Source: Luteitalea sp046593715
GTDB taxonomy: Bacteria > Acidobacteriota > Vicinamibacteria > Vicinamibacterales > Vicinamibacteraceae
Direction of reading: 5' to 3'
Length of the DNA stretch: 64,000 nucleotides
NCBI GenBank assembly: GCA_046593715.1
Contig: JBKJQW010000115.1
Coordinates: forward strand, 1-64,000
Shown in pieces: positions 40,658-51,036 of the stretch. Position numbers and translations under genes: made by a program. The notes under the pieces were generated by a model. It was not told the DNA's origin. It did not search any database and saw only the letters and a list, made by a program, of their open reading frames with translations. How positions within the stretch are numbered: the first letter of the stretch is position 1; every line of letters starts with the position of its first letter.

Positions 40658-42319
40658 ATGACGACTCGTACTGTGTTGGTGATTCTTGCGTTGGCGTTGG
40701 GCACCGTCGTCCTGGCAGCCGCACATCATCCCGAGGCCGGCCGTGTGCTGCCCGGATCGGCCTTTTCACGGTCGGACCTGGTGTCACAGGGTCGCGTCGT
40801 GCCCACAACGCCTGGCGCCGCGACCACGGCGACGGTGGCGACCACCACCGCCGCACCGACGGTGGTGACACCGGGCGTCGGCCACTTCGAGGCCAGTGCC
40901 GACATCGGCGCGCCTGCCATCGCGGGGTCGACCAAGTACGACGCCGCCACACAGACGTACACGCTTTCGGCCGGCGGCTCGAATATGTGGCTGGCGCGCG
41001 ACGAGTTCCACTTCGCATGGCGTCGGATCTCGGGCGACTTCGTCATGCGCGCGCACGTGCGGTTTCTTGGCGAGGGCGTCGACCCGCATCGAAAGATCGG
41101 CATCATCGTGCGCAAAGGGCTGGAAGCCGATGCACCGTACGTGGACGCGGTGCGCCACGGCGATGGGCTGACGTCGCTGCAGCGCCGGGAAGAAAGCGGC
41201 GGCCTCACCACCACCACCATTGCCCCCATCACCCACGCCGACGTACTCGAACTCAAACGTGAAGGGCAGCGTTACCTGATGGGCGTTGCGAGGTTCGGCG
41301 AGCCGTTGGTGTACACCGAGCTGTTCGGGCCCGATCTGGGCGAGCAGGTGTACGTCGGGCTCTTCGCGTGCTCCCACAACGCCGCCGTCAAGGAGAGCGC
41401 CGTCTTCAGCAACGTGCGGCTCGTGGTGCCGCCGGCACCCGGATGGGTGCCGTACCGCGATTACATCGGCAGCAACCTCGAGGTCATGGACATCGCGACC
41501 GGCGCGCGCACGGTCGTCCACACGTCGCCGATCTCCATCCAGGCCCCCAACTGGACGCCGGACGGCGAGACGCTCATCTTCAACGGCAGCGGCAAGTTGT
41601 GGACGCTCGACCTGGCCACGCGCGTCGTCGCCGAACTGGCCAGTGGACGGGCGCAGCGCAACAACAACGACCACGTGCTGTCGGCCGACGGCACCATGCT
41701 CGGAATCAGCAGCCACAGTCAGGACGCCGGCGACAACGGGCGGTCGGTCATCTACGTGATGCCCACGACGGGCGGTGAGCCGACCCGCGTCACGCCCAGG
41801 GCGCCGTCCTACCTGCATGGCTGGTCGCTCGACAAGCAGTGGCTGTTCTACACCGGCCAGCGCAACAACGAGCTGGACATCTACAAGATCCCGGTCACCG
41901 GTGGCGAGGAGACGCGGCTGACGACCGCGGCGGGCGTCGACGACGGATCCGAGCTGACCCCCGATGGCCAATGGCTGTACTTCAATTCGAACCGGTCGGG
42001 CCACATGCAGGTCTGGCGGATGAAGCCTGACGGGACCGAGCAACGGCAGATCACCTTCGATCGCTTCAACAACTGGTTTCCCCACATCGCGCCAGACGGC
42101 CGGTCCATGGTGGTCCTCTCCTATGCCGCGGACGTCCCATCGGCCGAGCACCCGTTCTATGAACATGTCTATCTGCGCCACATGGCGCTCGATGGCACTC
42201 ATGCGAAGGTGATCGCCTACGTGTACGGCGGGCAGGGGACGATCAACGTCCCATCGTGGTCGCCCGACGGCACCCGGATCGCGTTTGTCAGCAATTCGGC
42301 GCGGCCCGCGCCCCGGTGA
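40658..42319 (+). CDS. Exported TolB-like beta-propeller protein with a DUF1349-like N-domain
   Basis: The protein has 553 residues. GGAGG stands five bases before ATG 40658. After the signal peptide (VLVILALALGTVVLAAAHH) and a Thr-rich linker, residues of about 70-250 form a concanavalin-like domain (FHFAWRRISGDFVMRAHVRFLGEGVDPHRKIGIIVRKG). The rest is a PD40/TolB propeller with repeats such as IQAPNWTPDGETLIFNGSGKLWTLDL, DGSELTPDGQWLYFNSNRSGHMQVWRM and INVPSWSPDGTRIAFVSNS. Such proteins are common in planctomycetes and acidobacteria and are named biopolymer-transporter-like without proof. A role in carbohydrate binding is plausible. TAGAGT at 40626-40631 could be a -10 element. Confidence 0.85.
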   Translation: MTTRTVLVILALALGTVVLAAAHHPEAGRVLPGSAFSRSDLVSQGRVVPTTPGAATTATVATTTAAPTVVTPGVGHFEASADIGAPAIAGSTKYDAATQTYTLSAGGSNMWLARDEFHFAWRRISGDFVMRAHVRFLGEGVDPHRKIGIIVRKGLEADAPYVDAVRHGDGLTSLQRREESGGLTTTTIAPITHADVLELKREGQRYLMGVARFGEPLVYTELFGPDLGEQVYVGLFACSHNAAVKESAVFSNVRLVVPPAPGWVPYRDYIGSNLEVMDIATGARTVVHTSPISIQAPNWTPDGETLIFNGSGKLWTLDLATRVVAELASGRAQRNNNDHVLSADGTMLGISSHSQDAGDNGRSVIYVMPTTGGEPTRVTPRAPSYLHGWSLDKQWLFYTGQRNNELDIYKIPVTGGEETRLTTAAGVDDGSELTPDGQWLYFNSNRSGHMQVWRMKPDGTEQRQITFDRFNNWFPHIAPDGRSMVVLSYAADVPSAEHPFYEHVYLRHMALDGTHAKVIAYVYGGQGTINVPSWSPDGTRIAFVSNSARPAPR

Positions 42320-42374
42320 GGTCGCGCTGAGGACGGGCCTGTCAGAATCGCAAGCCGCTGGACGTCATGGGCGC

Positions 42375-42776
42375 ATGCGTCAGATTCTTGCGCCCATCGC
42401 CGGCGTCGTGGTCGGCTCGCTCGTGGTGGCTGCGGTCGAGCGGATCGGGCATGCCGCGTACCCGGCCCCCACGCTCGACCTGAATGACGTGGCGGCCATG
42501 CGGGCCGAGATCGCGCGCTTGCCGATCGGCGCGCTGTGGTTCGTCCTGGCCGCGTGGTGGCTTGGGGCCTTCGGTGGGGCAGTCTCCGCGGTCAGGCTGG
42601 CGGGCCGCCGCCCCTGGCTGCACGCGGGCATCGTCGGCGGCGTGATGCTGGCCGCCGTCGTCGCCAACCTCGCCATGATCCCGCACCCGTCGTGGTTCGC
42701 GGTCGTCGGCGTCGCGGGCGTGGCGGTGGCCACGACCGCCGCGGCCCTGATGCTCCGCGGCCGCCGGAGTCGATGA
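42375..42776 (+). CDS. Small four-helix membrane protein of unknown function
   Basis: The protein has 133 residues and four hydrophobic segments: ILAPIAGVVVGSLVVAAVE, ALWFVLAAWWLGAFGGAVSAV, LHAGIVGGVMLAAVVANLAM and WFAVVGVAGVAVATTAAALML. An amphipathic loop (DLNDVAAMRAEIARLP) lies between helices 1 and 2. I do not recognise a family with a known function; similar short proteins are annotated as hypothetical in many bacteria. The start at ATG 42375 leads directly into the first helix. It lies 55 bases after the TolB-like gene and could be cotranscribed with it. Confidence 0.7.
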   Translation: MRQILAPIAGVVVGSLVVAAVERIGHAAYPAPTLDLNDVAAMRAEIARLPIGALWFVLAAWWLGAFGGAVSAVRLAGRRPWLHAGIVGGVMLAAVVANLAMIPHPSWFAVVGVAGVAVATTAAALMLRGRRSR

Positions 42777-42827
42777 GCGGCCCAAGACCCCGGCGACAAT
42801 GCCGCGCGGGTCGGCGGCCACGGAGTG

Positions 42828-43772
42828 CTAGAGGACGACCGTCTGGCCGACCTCGCGCAGCCCCAGCCGGCCGTGTTCCCTGGCCAGCATCGCGTCGGCC
42901 CGTTCGATGGGCTCCAGCAGTGGTTCCCGGCTGAGCCTGAACGACTGATGATGAATGGGCACGAAGAGGCGAGCCCCTGCGGCGTCGGCCATCCGTATGG
43001 CTTGTTCAGGCGTGCAGTGGTTGCGAATCCACGGGTCGTACGCGCCGATGGGCATCATGGCCGCGTCAAACGGGCCGTGGCGGCGGTGCTCCCGGAAGAC
43101 GTCGGTGTGGGCCGTGTCGCCGCCGATCAGCAGGCGGCGCCCCTCACGTTCGACGACAAAGCCGGTGTACCCGCGCCAGGTATCGCGCTGGACGCGCGCG
43201 CCCCAGTGGCGGACCTCGATGGCCCGAACCAGCGCGTCACCGCGCGGCGTCCGGATACGGGCGGTGTCGTTCCACCTGAGTTCCTGCACCGACGCCGCGG
43301 CTCGTCTCGGCAAGAGGTCGGACGTGGCGTGCGCCATCACCACGGCAGGCGTGCCGGGCACTGCGGCCAACGACGGCGTGTCGAGATGGTCGAAATGGGC
43401 ATGGGTGACCAGGAGCAGGTCCACGTCGGGCACCGACGCCGGTGGCAAGGCGCATTGCACCAGACGCAACGGACCGAGGGTGCCGACGCCCAGGCTGACG
43501 CCAATCCTCGAGAAAAACGTCGGATCGGTCAGGATGACCATCCCGTAGAAGTTGATGAGGACGGTGGCGTGGCCCAACCAGGCCACCGTGATGGCGTTGT
43601 CCGCCCACTGATCCGGTCTTGGCGTGTGAAGCGGCGCGGGGATTGTTCTGCCCACTTCGGCGACGCGTTCGCGGATGAAGCGCGCGCCCCAGGACGACGA
43701 GAGACTGGCCCAGGCGCTGGCGCCGGCGCTGGCTGCGAGGCCAGAGGCAAGAAACGTGCGACGGCTAGGCAT
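42828..43772 (-). CDS. MBL-fold hydrolase, UlaG-like, exported by Tat
   Basis: The protein has 314 residues. It starts PSRRTFLASGLAASAGASA, a twin-arginine signal, so it is probably folded before export. Metal motifs are VTHAHFDHLD, EVRHWGAR, IGGDTAH and PIHHQSFRL. It belongs to the same broad Zn-hydrolase group as the 14.6-kb protein, with NAPE-PLD and UlaG as the best-studied relatives. The natural substrate is unknown. It is convergent with the small membrane protein gene and divergent from the PEGA gene. Confidence 0.9.
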   Translation of the reverse strand: MPSRRTFLASGLAASAGASAWASLSSSWGARFIRERVAEVGRTIPAPLHTPRPDQWADNAITVAWLGHATVLINFYGMVILTDPTFFSRIGVSLGVGTLGPLRLVQCALPPASVPDVDLLLVTHAHFDHLDTPSLAAVPGTPAVVMAHATSDLLPRRAAASVQELRWNDTARIRTPRGDALVRAIEVRHWGARVQRDTWRGYTGFVVEREGRRLLIGGDTAHTDVFREHRRHGPFDAAMMPIGAYDPWIRNHCTPEQAIRMADAAGARLFVPIHHQSFRLSREPLLEPIERADAMLAREHGRLGLREVGQTVVL

Positions 43773-43923
43773 CCTTGTAGAGTGACGCCTCTGGAGGACG
43801 TGGTGTTCCGCCGCGCCGCGTCGGCTGGCTCCGAATGGGGACCGACCGCGGAGTGTGCACCGGGAAAAGCGACAGGAGGACGTGGCGCGGCAATTGAATG
43901 GATAGCGGTGGGAGACTTCTCAT

Positions 43924-44928
43924 ATGTCCAGACAAGTGGTCACCGCAGCTCTCATCGTCGGCGCTCTGGCATTGGCCTCTCCGGCCACGGCCCAGCGCCA
44001 GCGTAACCCGGGTGGTGGCGGAGGGGGCCAGGAGCGCGGTGGCCAGGGCAGCGGCCGCGCCGCCGCGCCGGCACCCGACCGCGACGGTCGAGGTGGCCGC
44101 CCTGAAGCCAACCGCGGCGAACAGCCGCGGCCCCATGCGGCGCCGCCGCCATCGGGCATCCGCCAGAGCACGCCGCGCATCGTCGATCGCGGCCGTTATG
44201 GCGTGCCCCGCGGGCAGGCGGACGTCAATCGTGGCGATGACAGCCGGCGCAATGACAGCCCGGCGGTCGCGGGCCGTGCGCCGGTGGCGCCCCGCCATCC
44301 GTCGCCTGGGTATGCCGACCGCGCCTACACCAACAGGGGGTACGCCGGCCGCTACGTGGATCCAGGCAGTCGGGTGCGTCCTGGCTACGCCGTGCCGCGC
44401 GCGTACGCCGTCCCCCGTGGCTACGTCGGTCCGCGTGGATACGGTGGCTACGACGGTGCGCGCGGCTACGACGGTCGCGGCTACTACGGCCGGCCGCGCT
44501 ACATCGCTCCCGGCTGGCGGGGCTCCTGGGGCGGATACGCCGTGGCAACCCCTCGCTTCATCTCGCCCTACGTGCTCGGATACGGGGCGTGGCAGCCCTA
44601 CTACTACCGTCCGAGCATCGGCCTCGGCCTCTACTACGGCGCTGACGGGCTCTACCCCTTCGGATCCATCCCGCAGACCTACTACGACCCGTCGCCGGGC
44701 GTGGCGTATGGCGGGCTGCGCATCACCGACGCCCCGCGCGACGCCCAGGTCTTCGCCGACGGCTACTACGCGGGCATCGTCGACGACTTCGACGGGGTGT
44801 TCCAGCACTTGAATCTCGAACCGGGCGAGCACCGCGTGGAGATTCACGCTCCCGGCTTGACCCCGATCGCCTTCGACGTCATGGTGCAACCGGGGCGCAC
44901 GATCACGCTCCGGGCCGACATCTATTGA
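43924..44928 (+). CDS. Exported low-complexity protein with a C-terminal PEGA domain
   Basis: The protein has 334 residues. GGGAGA precedes ATG 43924. The signal peptide ends at SPATAQ. Residues 25-130 are Gly, Arg, Pro and Ala rich. Residues 130-180 repeat short blocks such as GYADRAY, NRGYAGRYV, GYAVPRAYAVPRGYVGPRGYGGYDG, with Tyr every four to seven residues. The last 75 residues form a PEGA domain (GLRITDAPRDAQVFADGYYAG, LEPGEHRVEIHAPG). PEGA domains are found in surface and S-layer-linked proteins. The Tyr/Gly/Arg tract may be a flexible or adhesive linker. A strong terminator follows. Confidence 0.82.
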   Translation: MSRQVVTAALIVGALALASPATAQRQRNPGGGGGGQERGGQGSGRAAAPAPDRDGRGGRPEANRGEQPRPHAAPPPSGIRQSTPRIVDRGRYGVPRGQADVNRGDDSRRNDSPAVAGRAPVAPRHPSPGYADRAYTNRGYAGRYVDPGSRVRPGYAVPRAYAVPRGYVGPRGYGGYDGARGYDGRGYYGRPRYIAPGWRGSWGGYAVATPRFISPYVLGYGAWQPYYYRPSIGLGLYYGADGLYPFGSIPQTYYDPSPGVAYGGLRITDAPRDAQVFADGYYAGIVDDFDGVFQHLNLEPGEHRVEIHAPGLTPIAFDVMVQPGRTITLRADIY

Positions 44929-44954
44929 CGCGGGGCGCCTGACGGCGTGCGGCG

Positions 44955-44982
44955 AAAGGGCGCGGCGTGAGTCGCGCCCTTT
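44955..44982 (+). terminator. Intrinsic terminator after the PEGA gene
   Basis: AAAGGGCGCG (44955-44964) and CGCGCCCTTT (44973-44982) form a perfect ten-base stem around eight bases, ending in TTT on the plus strand. It begins 26 bases after the stop codon. It is the clearest terminator in the window. Confidence 0.8.
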
Positions 44983-45097
44983 GTCGTGTCTGGCCCTCGC
45001 ACCTCGCATTCTCGTCGGCATCAGGACACAATACGGGGCTGATTCGAGGCCAAGACCCCGGTGAGCTGCCGCTAGCCGTGTCCCGACGAGGAATGCA

Positions 45098-46507
<1,410 letters not shown>

Positions 46508-46515
46508 TGTCCGCT

Positions 46516-46557
46516 GCCTGATTCCCGCCGCCTGATTCCTGCCGACTGCCGACTGCC
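46516..46557. repeat. Short tandem repeats between gnd and the PfkB gene
   Basis: GCCTGATTCCCGCC (46516-46529) is followed by GCCTGATTCCTGCC (46530-46543), which differs at one base, and then by two copies of GACTGCC (46544-46557). Units of 14 and 7 bases suggest slippage. I see no promoter or hairpin in it. Confidence 0.7.
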
Positions 46558-46595
46558 GACCGATTGCTGAACTGCCTCCCGGCCCCTGAGCGACC

Positions 46596-47675
46596 ATGAC
46601 CAACCTCACCATCCCCGCGCACGGCGAACTCGACCTCCTGTCCCTCGGCGCCATCATCCATCGCCTCGACCCGGGCCGGCTGCCCTTCCGCAAGGCGCAC
46701 ACCCTCGACATCCACGTCAGCGGCGGCGAGTTCAACGTCGCCGCCAACCTGTCGGACTGCTTCGGTCTGCGCACCGGCATCGCCACTGCGATGGTCAAGT
46801 ACCCGGTCGGCGACCTGATCGCCGAGCGGGTGCGCGCCATGGGCGTGGCGCCGTTCTACAAGCACTTCGAGCACGACGGCGCGCGCGGGCCGAACATGGC
46901 CACGGTGTACAGCGACCAGGGCATGGGGATCAGGCCGCCGGTCGTGTTCTACAACCGCGCCAACGAGGCGGCGGCGCTGCTGCAGCCTGGCGACTTCGAC
47001 TGGGCCGCCATCTTCGGCAAGGGCGTTCGCTGGTTCCACAGCGGGGGGCTGTTTGCCTCCCTGTCGGCGACCTCGGCCGAACTGATCATCGAGGCGCTGC
47101 AGGCCGCCCGGCAGCACGGCGTGGTCACCTCGTTCGATCTCAACTATCGCGAGAAGCTGTGGAAGGCGCAGGGCGCCATCGACAAGGCGCAATCGATCTT
47201 CAAGCGCATCGTCGAGAACGTCGATGTGCTGGTGGGCAACGAAGAGGACCTGCAAAAGGCACTCGGCGTGGCCGGCCCCGAGGCCGGCAAGGGCGCCGCG
47301 CTGGACACCTCCGCGTTTTTCGAGACCATCAGCCGCGTCGTCGAGGCGTATCCCAGCGTCAAGGTGGTCGCGACGACACTGCGCGACGTGCACACGACCA
47401 ACCGGCATTCGTGGTCGGCGGTGGCCTGGTTCAATGGCGAGCAGGTGACCGCACCGACCGCGCAGCTGGACGTGCTGGACCGCGTCGGCGGCGGCGATGG
47501 CTTCGCTTCAGGCTTGATCTACGGCCTGCTGTCGGGTGCCTCGCCCGAGCAGAGCGTGCGACTCGGCTGGGCCCACGGTGCGCTGATCACCACCTTCCCT
47601 GGCGACACGACGATGGCCACCCTCGAGGACGTCAAGGCGTTTGCCAAGGGCGGCTCGGCGCGCATCCAGCGCTAG
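46596..47675 (+). CDS. PfkB-family sugar kinase
   Basis: The protein has 359 residues. The PfkB fold is shown by HVSGGEFNVAANLSDCFG at the N-terminus, FDLNYREKLWK in the middle and DRVGGGDGFASGLIYGLL near the end, where the Asp of GGGD is the catalytic base. NEEDLQKALG and VVATTLRD are other family marks. Members phosphorylate ribose, fructose, 2-keto-3-deoxygluconate or similar sugars; the FDLNYR block resembles 2-keto-3-deoxygluconate kinases. Its place next to 6-phosphogluconate dehydrogenase and near a sugar-acid dehydratase-like gene supports a sugar-acid route. The substrate is not proven. Confidence 0.9.
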   Translation: MTNLTIPAHGELDLLSLGAIIHRLDPGRLPFRKAHTLDIHVSGGEFNVAANLSDCFGLRTGIATAMVKYPVGDLIAERVRAMGVAPFYKHFEHDGARGPNMATVYSDQGMGIRPPVVFYNRANEAAALLQPGDFDWAAIFGKGVRWFHSGGLFASLSATSAELIIEALQAARQHGVVTSFDLNYREKLWKAQGAIDKAQSIFKRIVENVDVLVGNEEDLQKALGVAGPEAGKGAALDTSAFFETISRVVEAYPSVKVVATTLRDVHTTNRHSWSAVAWFNGEQVTAPTAQLDVLDRVGGGDGFASGLIYGLLSGASPEQSVRLGWAHGALITTFPGDTTMATLEDVKAFAKGGSARIQR

Positions 47676-47746
47676 ACGCGGACGGTTGTGCCGGTGGCTG
47701 ACCCACGCGCGAGACGAGGTCGTCGCTGACTCCAGACGCCGACCGT

Positions 47747-48325
47747 GTGCTCGTGTTCGCGACAGCCGCGGCACTGTCTCGGTGGATGCGCGCCAACCAC
47801 GCGCGCCAGGCCGAGCTCTGGTTGCGGATCTACAAGACCCACTCGGGCATCGCGTCGGTCACGCTCGGGGAGGCGCTGGACATCGCGCTGTGCTGGGGCT
47901 GGATCGACGGCCTGCGCCGCGGCTACGACGAGCAGTCGTACCTGCAGCGTTACACGCCGAGGCGCCCCAAGAGCCGGTGGTCGCAGGTCAATCGCGAGCA
48001 CGTGGCGCGCCTGATCGCTGCAGGCCGCATGACGCCCCATGGTCAGGCGGCCATCGACGCGGCCCGCGAGGATGGCCGCTGGGCGGCCGCGTATGCCCCG
48101 ATGCGCAGCGCCAGCGTCGACGCGTTGCCGTCGGACCTGCGCGCGGCCATTGCCGCCAATCCGCGTGCGCTCGCGGCGTTGGCCACGCTGTCCAAGCCCA
48201 ATCTCTTCGCGCTGGCATTCCGCACCAATGCCATGAAGACCGCCGCGGGCCGCGCACGGAAGATCAGTGGCCTGGTCGAGATGCTGGCGCGGGGCGAGAC
48301 CATCATCCCGCAGCGCCAGCCATAG
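47747..48325 (+). CDS. YdeI/OmpD-associated family protein
   Basis: The protein has 192 residues. No ATG is available at the start; a GTG at 47747 opens the conserved part. The family pattern is clear: LWLRIYKTHSGIASVTLGEALDIALCWGWIDGLRRGYDEQSYLQRYTPRRPKSRWSQVN covers the conserved core, and NAMKTAAGRARKISGLVEMLARGE closes it. These proteins are small, cytosolic and lack a confirmed biochemical role; some are linked to peptide resistance and outer-membrane protein OmpD. The true start could be slightly upstream (CTG at 47726). Confidence 0.88.
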   Translation: MLVFATAAALSRWMRANHARQAELWLRIYKTHSGIASVTLGEALDIALCWGWIDGLRRGYDEQSYLQRYTPRRPKSRWSQVNREHVARLIAAGRMTPHGQAAIDAAREDGRWAAAYAPMRSASVDALPSDLRAAIAANPRALAALATLSKPNLFALAFRTNAMKTAAGRARKISGLVEMLARGETIIPQRQP

Positions 48326-48371
48326 CCGTCGGGCTCGGGCGCCGTGGCCCGGCCCCGAGCGCGGCCAGCGG

Positions 48372-49613
48372 TCACCAGTGGGTGAGCGACCCGTCCGGCC
48401 GACGGAACACGTTGCGGCGTCCGGGCTCGGTCACCTCGCCGATCTGGGTCAGGCGGGACATGTCAGCGGTCACGCCGAGGCCCGGACGCTGGTTGGCGTA
48501 GGCCTTGCCGTTCTTGAAATCGAGGCACTCGGGCAGGTGCTCGATGGGGCGTCCGCCGTAGTTGTACTCAAACAGCACGGGCCCCGAGAACGTGGACAGG
48601 CAGTTGACGAGTGCGGCCGTGGCGATCGGTCCGGTGAAATGCGGCACGATGCCCACGGCGTGTGTCTCGCAGAGCGCCGCGATCTTCATCATCTCGGTGA
48701 TGCCGCCGACGTTGGGCAGCGTGGCGCGGATGAAGTCGATGTCGTGCGCTTCGACGAGCCGGTTGAAGTCCCAGCGCAGTCCCCATTCCTCGCCGTGGGT
48801 GAGCGGCACGTTGGTCATCTGGCGCAGTTTCGGGATGTCCATCAGCGCGTGCTCGTCGCGCACCGGGTCCTCGACAAAGAACGGGTCGAAGGGCTCCATC
48901 ACCTTGCAGACCCGCACGGCGTCGTTGAGGTCGAAGCGTTGATGCAGGTCGATGCACCAATTGCCGTCGGCGCCCACCGCATCACGGACGTCGCGGCAAT
49001 CCTGTTCGATGCGCCGCACCACCGAGCGGGTGTCAAACACCGCTCCAACAGGGACGTCGCCCGCCCCCATGCGGAATGCCCGATAGCCGGCCTCCATCGT
49101 CGCGTGGGCCCGCTCCTTCAAGCTGAGGGGGGCATTGGCTGGCGTCCCTGCCGGCCGCGCACCGCCAGTCGCATAGCACTCGCAGTAGTCGCGCGTCAGG
49201 CCGCCGAGCAGTTCGTGCACCGGCAGGCCGAGCGCCTTGCCCTTGATGTCCCACAGGGCGAGGTCGAGGGCACCGAGGGCATGAGTTTTTTCACGGCCTG
49301 GAGGATAGAACCAGGCGATGTAGGCCTCCTGCCAGATCCGCTCGATGTGAAACGGATTCTTGCCGATCAGCGTGCCCGCGACCTGCTCGAGGGTATCCCT
49401 GGCGCCGCCTTCGCCGATGCCGGTGATGCCGATGTCGGTTTCGACGGTCACCACCATGTTGCTCTGGTTGAACAACGGGTTGAGGTCGGGCGGACGGAAG
49501 ATCCGGACGCGTGTGATCGTCGCCTTGGGCAGCGCCGCCGCCGCACGCCGTGGCTGCAGCGCCCCGAGCACAGGTGCGGCCGCCACCGCGGCCAGGAATG
49601 ATCGTCGGTTCAT
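48372..49613 (-). CDS. Enolase-superfamily dehydratase, mandelate racemase/galactonate dehydratase type, Tat-exported
   Basis: The protein has 413 residues with a twin-arginine-like signal NRRSFLAAVAAAPVLGAL. The metal ligands of the superfamily are visible: Asp in NWCIDLHQRFD, Glu in PFFVEDP and Glu in PLTHGEEWG. The Asp-x-His pair (DLH) matches the D-galactonate dehydratase/mandelate racemase acid-sugar branch, and PHF carries the C-terminal His. The usual Lys-x-Lys motif is replaced by AFRMGAG. It probably dehydrates an acid sugar. An export signal is uncommon for this family. It is divergent from the GH84 gene. Confidence 0.88.
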   Translation of the reverse strand: MNRRSFLAAVAAAPVLGALQPRRAAAALPKATITRVRIFRPPDLNPLFNQSNMVVTVETDIGITGIGEGGARDTLEQVAGTLIGKNPFHIERIWQEAYIAWFYPPGREKTHALGALDLALWDIKGKALGLPVHELLGGLTRDYCECYATGGARPAGTPANAPLSLKERAHATMEAGYRAFRMGAGDVPVGAVFDTRSVVRRIEQDCRDVRDAVGADGNWCIDLHQRFDLNDAVRVCKVMEPFDPFFVEDPVRDEHALMDIPKLRQMTNVPLTHGEEWGLRWDFNRLVEAHDIDFIRATLPNVGGITEMMKIAALCETHAVGIVPHFTGPIATAALVNCLSTFSGPVLFEYNYGGRPIEHLPECLDFKNGKAYANQRPGLGVTADMSRLTQIGEVTEPGRRNVFRRPDGSLTHW

Positions 49614-49689
49614 CAGAGGGTCTCCCGGTGCAGGTCGCGCCGAGTATACGTGCGGCTCCCGCCGTGTCCGCATATGCTACCGACCAGCG

Positions 49690-51036
49690 ATGTTCCTCAA
49701 CGGCGTCATCGAGGGCTTCTACGGCCCGCCCTGGAGCGAGGGTGAGCGTGCCACGCTGTTCGATCAGATGGCGACGTGGCGGCTCGACACGTACCTGTAC
49801 TGCCCCAAGGACGACCTGCATCATCGAGCCCTCTGGCGAGTGCCGTACGCCGGCGCGGAGCTCGACGCGCTGGCGGCGCGCATTGCCGCCAGCCACGCGG
49901 TCGGCCTGCGCTTCATCTACGGCATCGGCCCAGGGCTCGACATCGACTATGGCAGCGACCAGGACCGCGCCGACCTGCGGGCGCGCTGCGCGCAGATGCT
50001 CGAGATCGGCTGCGATGGACTGGCCCTGCTCTTTGACGACATCCCGGACCGCATCGACGCGGCAGCGCTGCAGGCATGGGGAAGCCTGGCCGGCGCGCAG
50101 GCGGCGGTCGCCAACGAGCTGTTTGCCTGGGCGCATCGCCAGCGTCCCGATCTCGTCGCCGCATTCTGTCCGACGCCGTACTGCGGGCGGATGGCGGCAG
50201 CAGGGCTCGGCGGTGCCGGGTACCTCGATGACCTGGGGTCGGCTCTCGATGCCACCATCGACGTCTTCTGGACGGGTCCCGAGATCGTATCCGACGCCAT
50301 CTCGGTGGCCCACGTGCGCGAGGTCGCGGCGCGCCTGCGCCGCAAGCCGGTCCTGTGGGACAACCTGCACGCCAACGACTACGACGGCCGCCGCATGTTT
50401 CTCGGGCCGTACGCGGGCCGGCCGCTCGAGTTGCGCCACGAACTCCGCGGCATCCTCACCAACCCGAACACCGAGTTCCCCCTCAATCGGGTGGCCGTGC
50501 ACACGCTCGCGCTGTATCTGCAGGCCGACGAGACCTGGGACGAGCGTGAGGCCTACCTCACGGCGTTGCGCGAATGGCAGCCGGACTTTGACACCGTCAC
50601 CGGCGCCGTGGCCTTCACCGACCTCGTCACGCTTGCCGACTGCTACTACCTGCCCTACCGGGAAGGCCCTCAGGCCGATGCGCTGCTCGACAGCGCCCGC
50701 CGCGCACTGACCGGCTCCTCGCCGACGTGGCGCGATGACGCCCACGCATTCGTCGAGCAGGCCACGCGTGTGCGCGATCTCTGCGGACGCCTGGCCACGC
50801 TTCGGCATCGCCCGCTGTTTCACGCCTTGAGTCGTCGCGTCTGGGATCTCCGCGAGGAGCTCGACCTGGCCATACGAGGCGCGCAGGCCCGGCTGGCCAC
50901 CGCCGACGGCCGCGTGTCCTTTCGATCGGACTTCCATCTGCCGCGCACCTATCGCGGCGGGGTCATCTCGCGTGTCCAGCACCTGCTGGACGCTGACGCC
51001 GACGGCACCTTCACCGCCGCCGGACGCGACAGATGA
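49690..51036 (+). CDS. GH84-type beta-N-acetylglucosaminidase, catalytic part
   Basis: The protein has 448 residues. It begins FLNGVIEGFYGPPWSEGER, the classical start of the GH84 catalytic barrel. The catalytic pair Asp116-Asp117 is in LLFDDIPD, and AFCPTPYCGRM, FWTGPEIVSD and VLWDNLHANDYDGRRMFLGPY match the N-acetylglucosamine pocket. It lacks a signal peptide, so it acts in the cytosol. The helical stalk domain follows (about residues 300-440). GH84 enzymes remove O-linked GlcNAc from proteins or cleave GlcNAc from glycans. The gene overlaps the GNAT gene as ATGA. TATGCT at 49673-49678 could be the -10 element. Confidence 0.93.
   Translation: MFLNGVIEGFYGPPWSEGERATLFDQMATWRLDTYLYCPKDDLHHRALWRVPYAGAELDALAARIAASHAVGLRFIYGIGPGLDIDYGSDQDRADLRARCAQMLEIGCDGLALLFDDIPDRIDAAALQAWGSLAGAQAAVANELFAWAHRQRPDLVAAFCPTPYCGRMAAAGLGGAGYLDDLGSALDATIDVFWTGPEIVSDAISVAHVREVAARLRRKPVLWDNLHANDYDGRRMFLGPYAGRPLELRHELRGILTNPNTEFPLNRVAVHTLALYLQADETWDEREAYLTALREWQPDFDTVTGAVAFTDLVTLADCYYLPYREGPQADALLDSARRALTGSSPTWRDDAHAFVEQATRVRDLCGRLATLRHRPLFHALSRRVWDLREELDLAIRGAQARLATADGRVSFRSDFHLPRTYRGGVISRVQHLLDADADGTFTAAGRDR

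Noticed and set aside
46508..46595. Possible CRISPR-like array between gnd and the kinase gene
   Set aside because: The repeat units are 14 and 7 bases, directly adjacent, without spacers.
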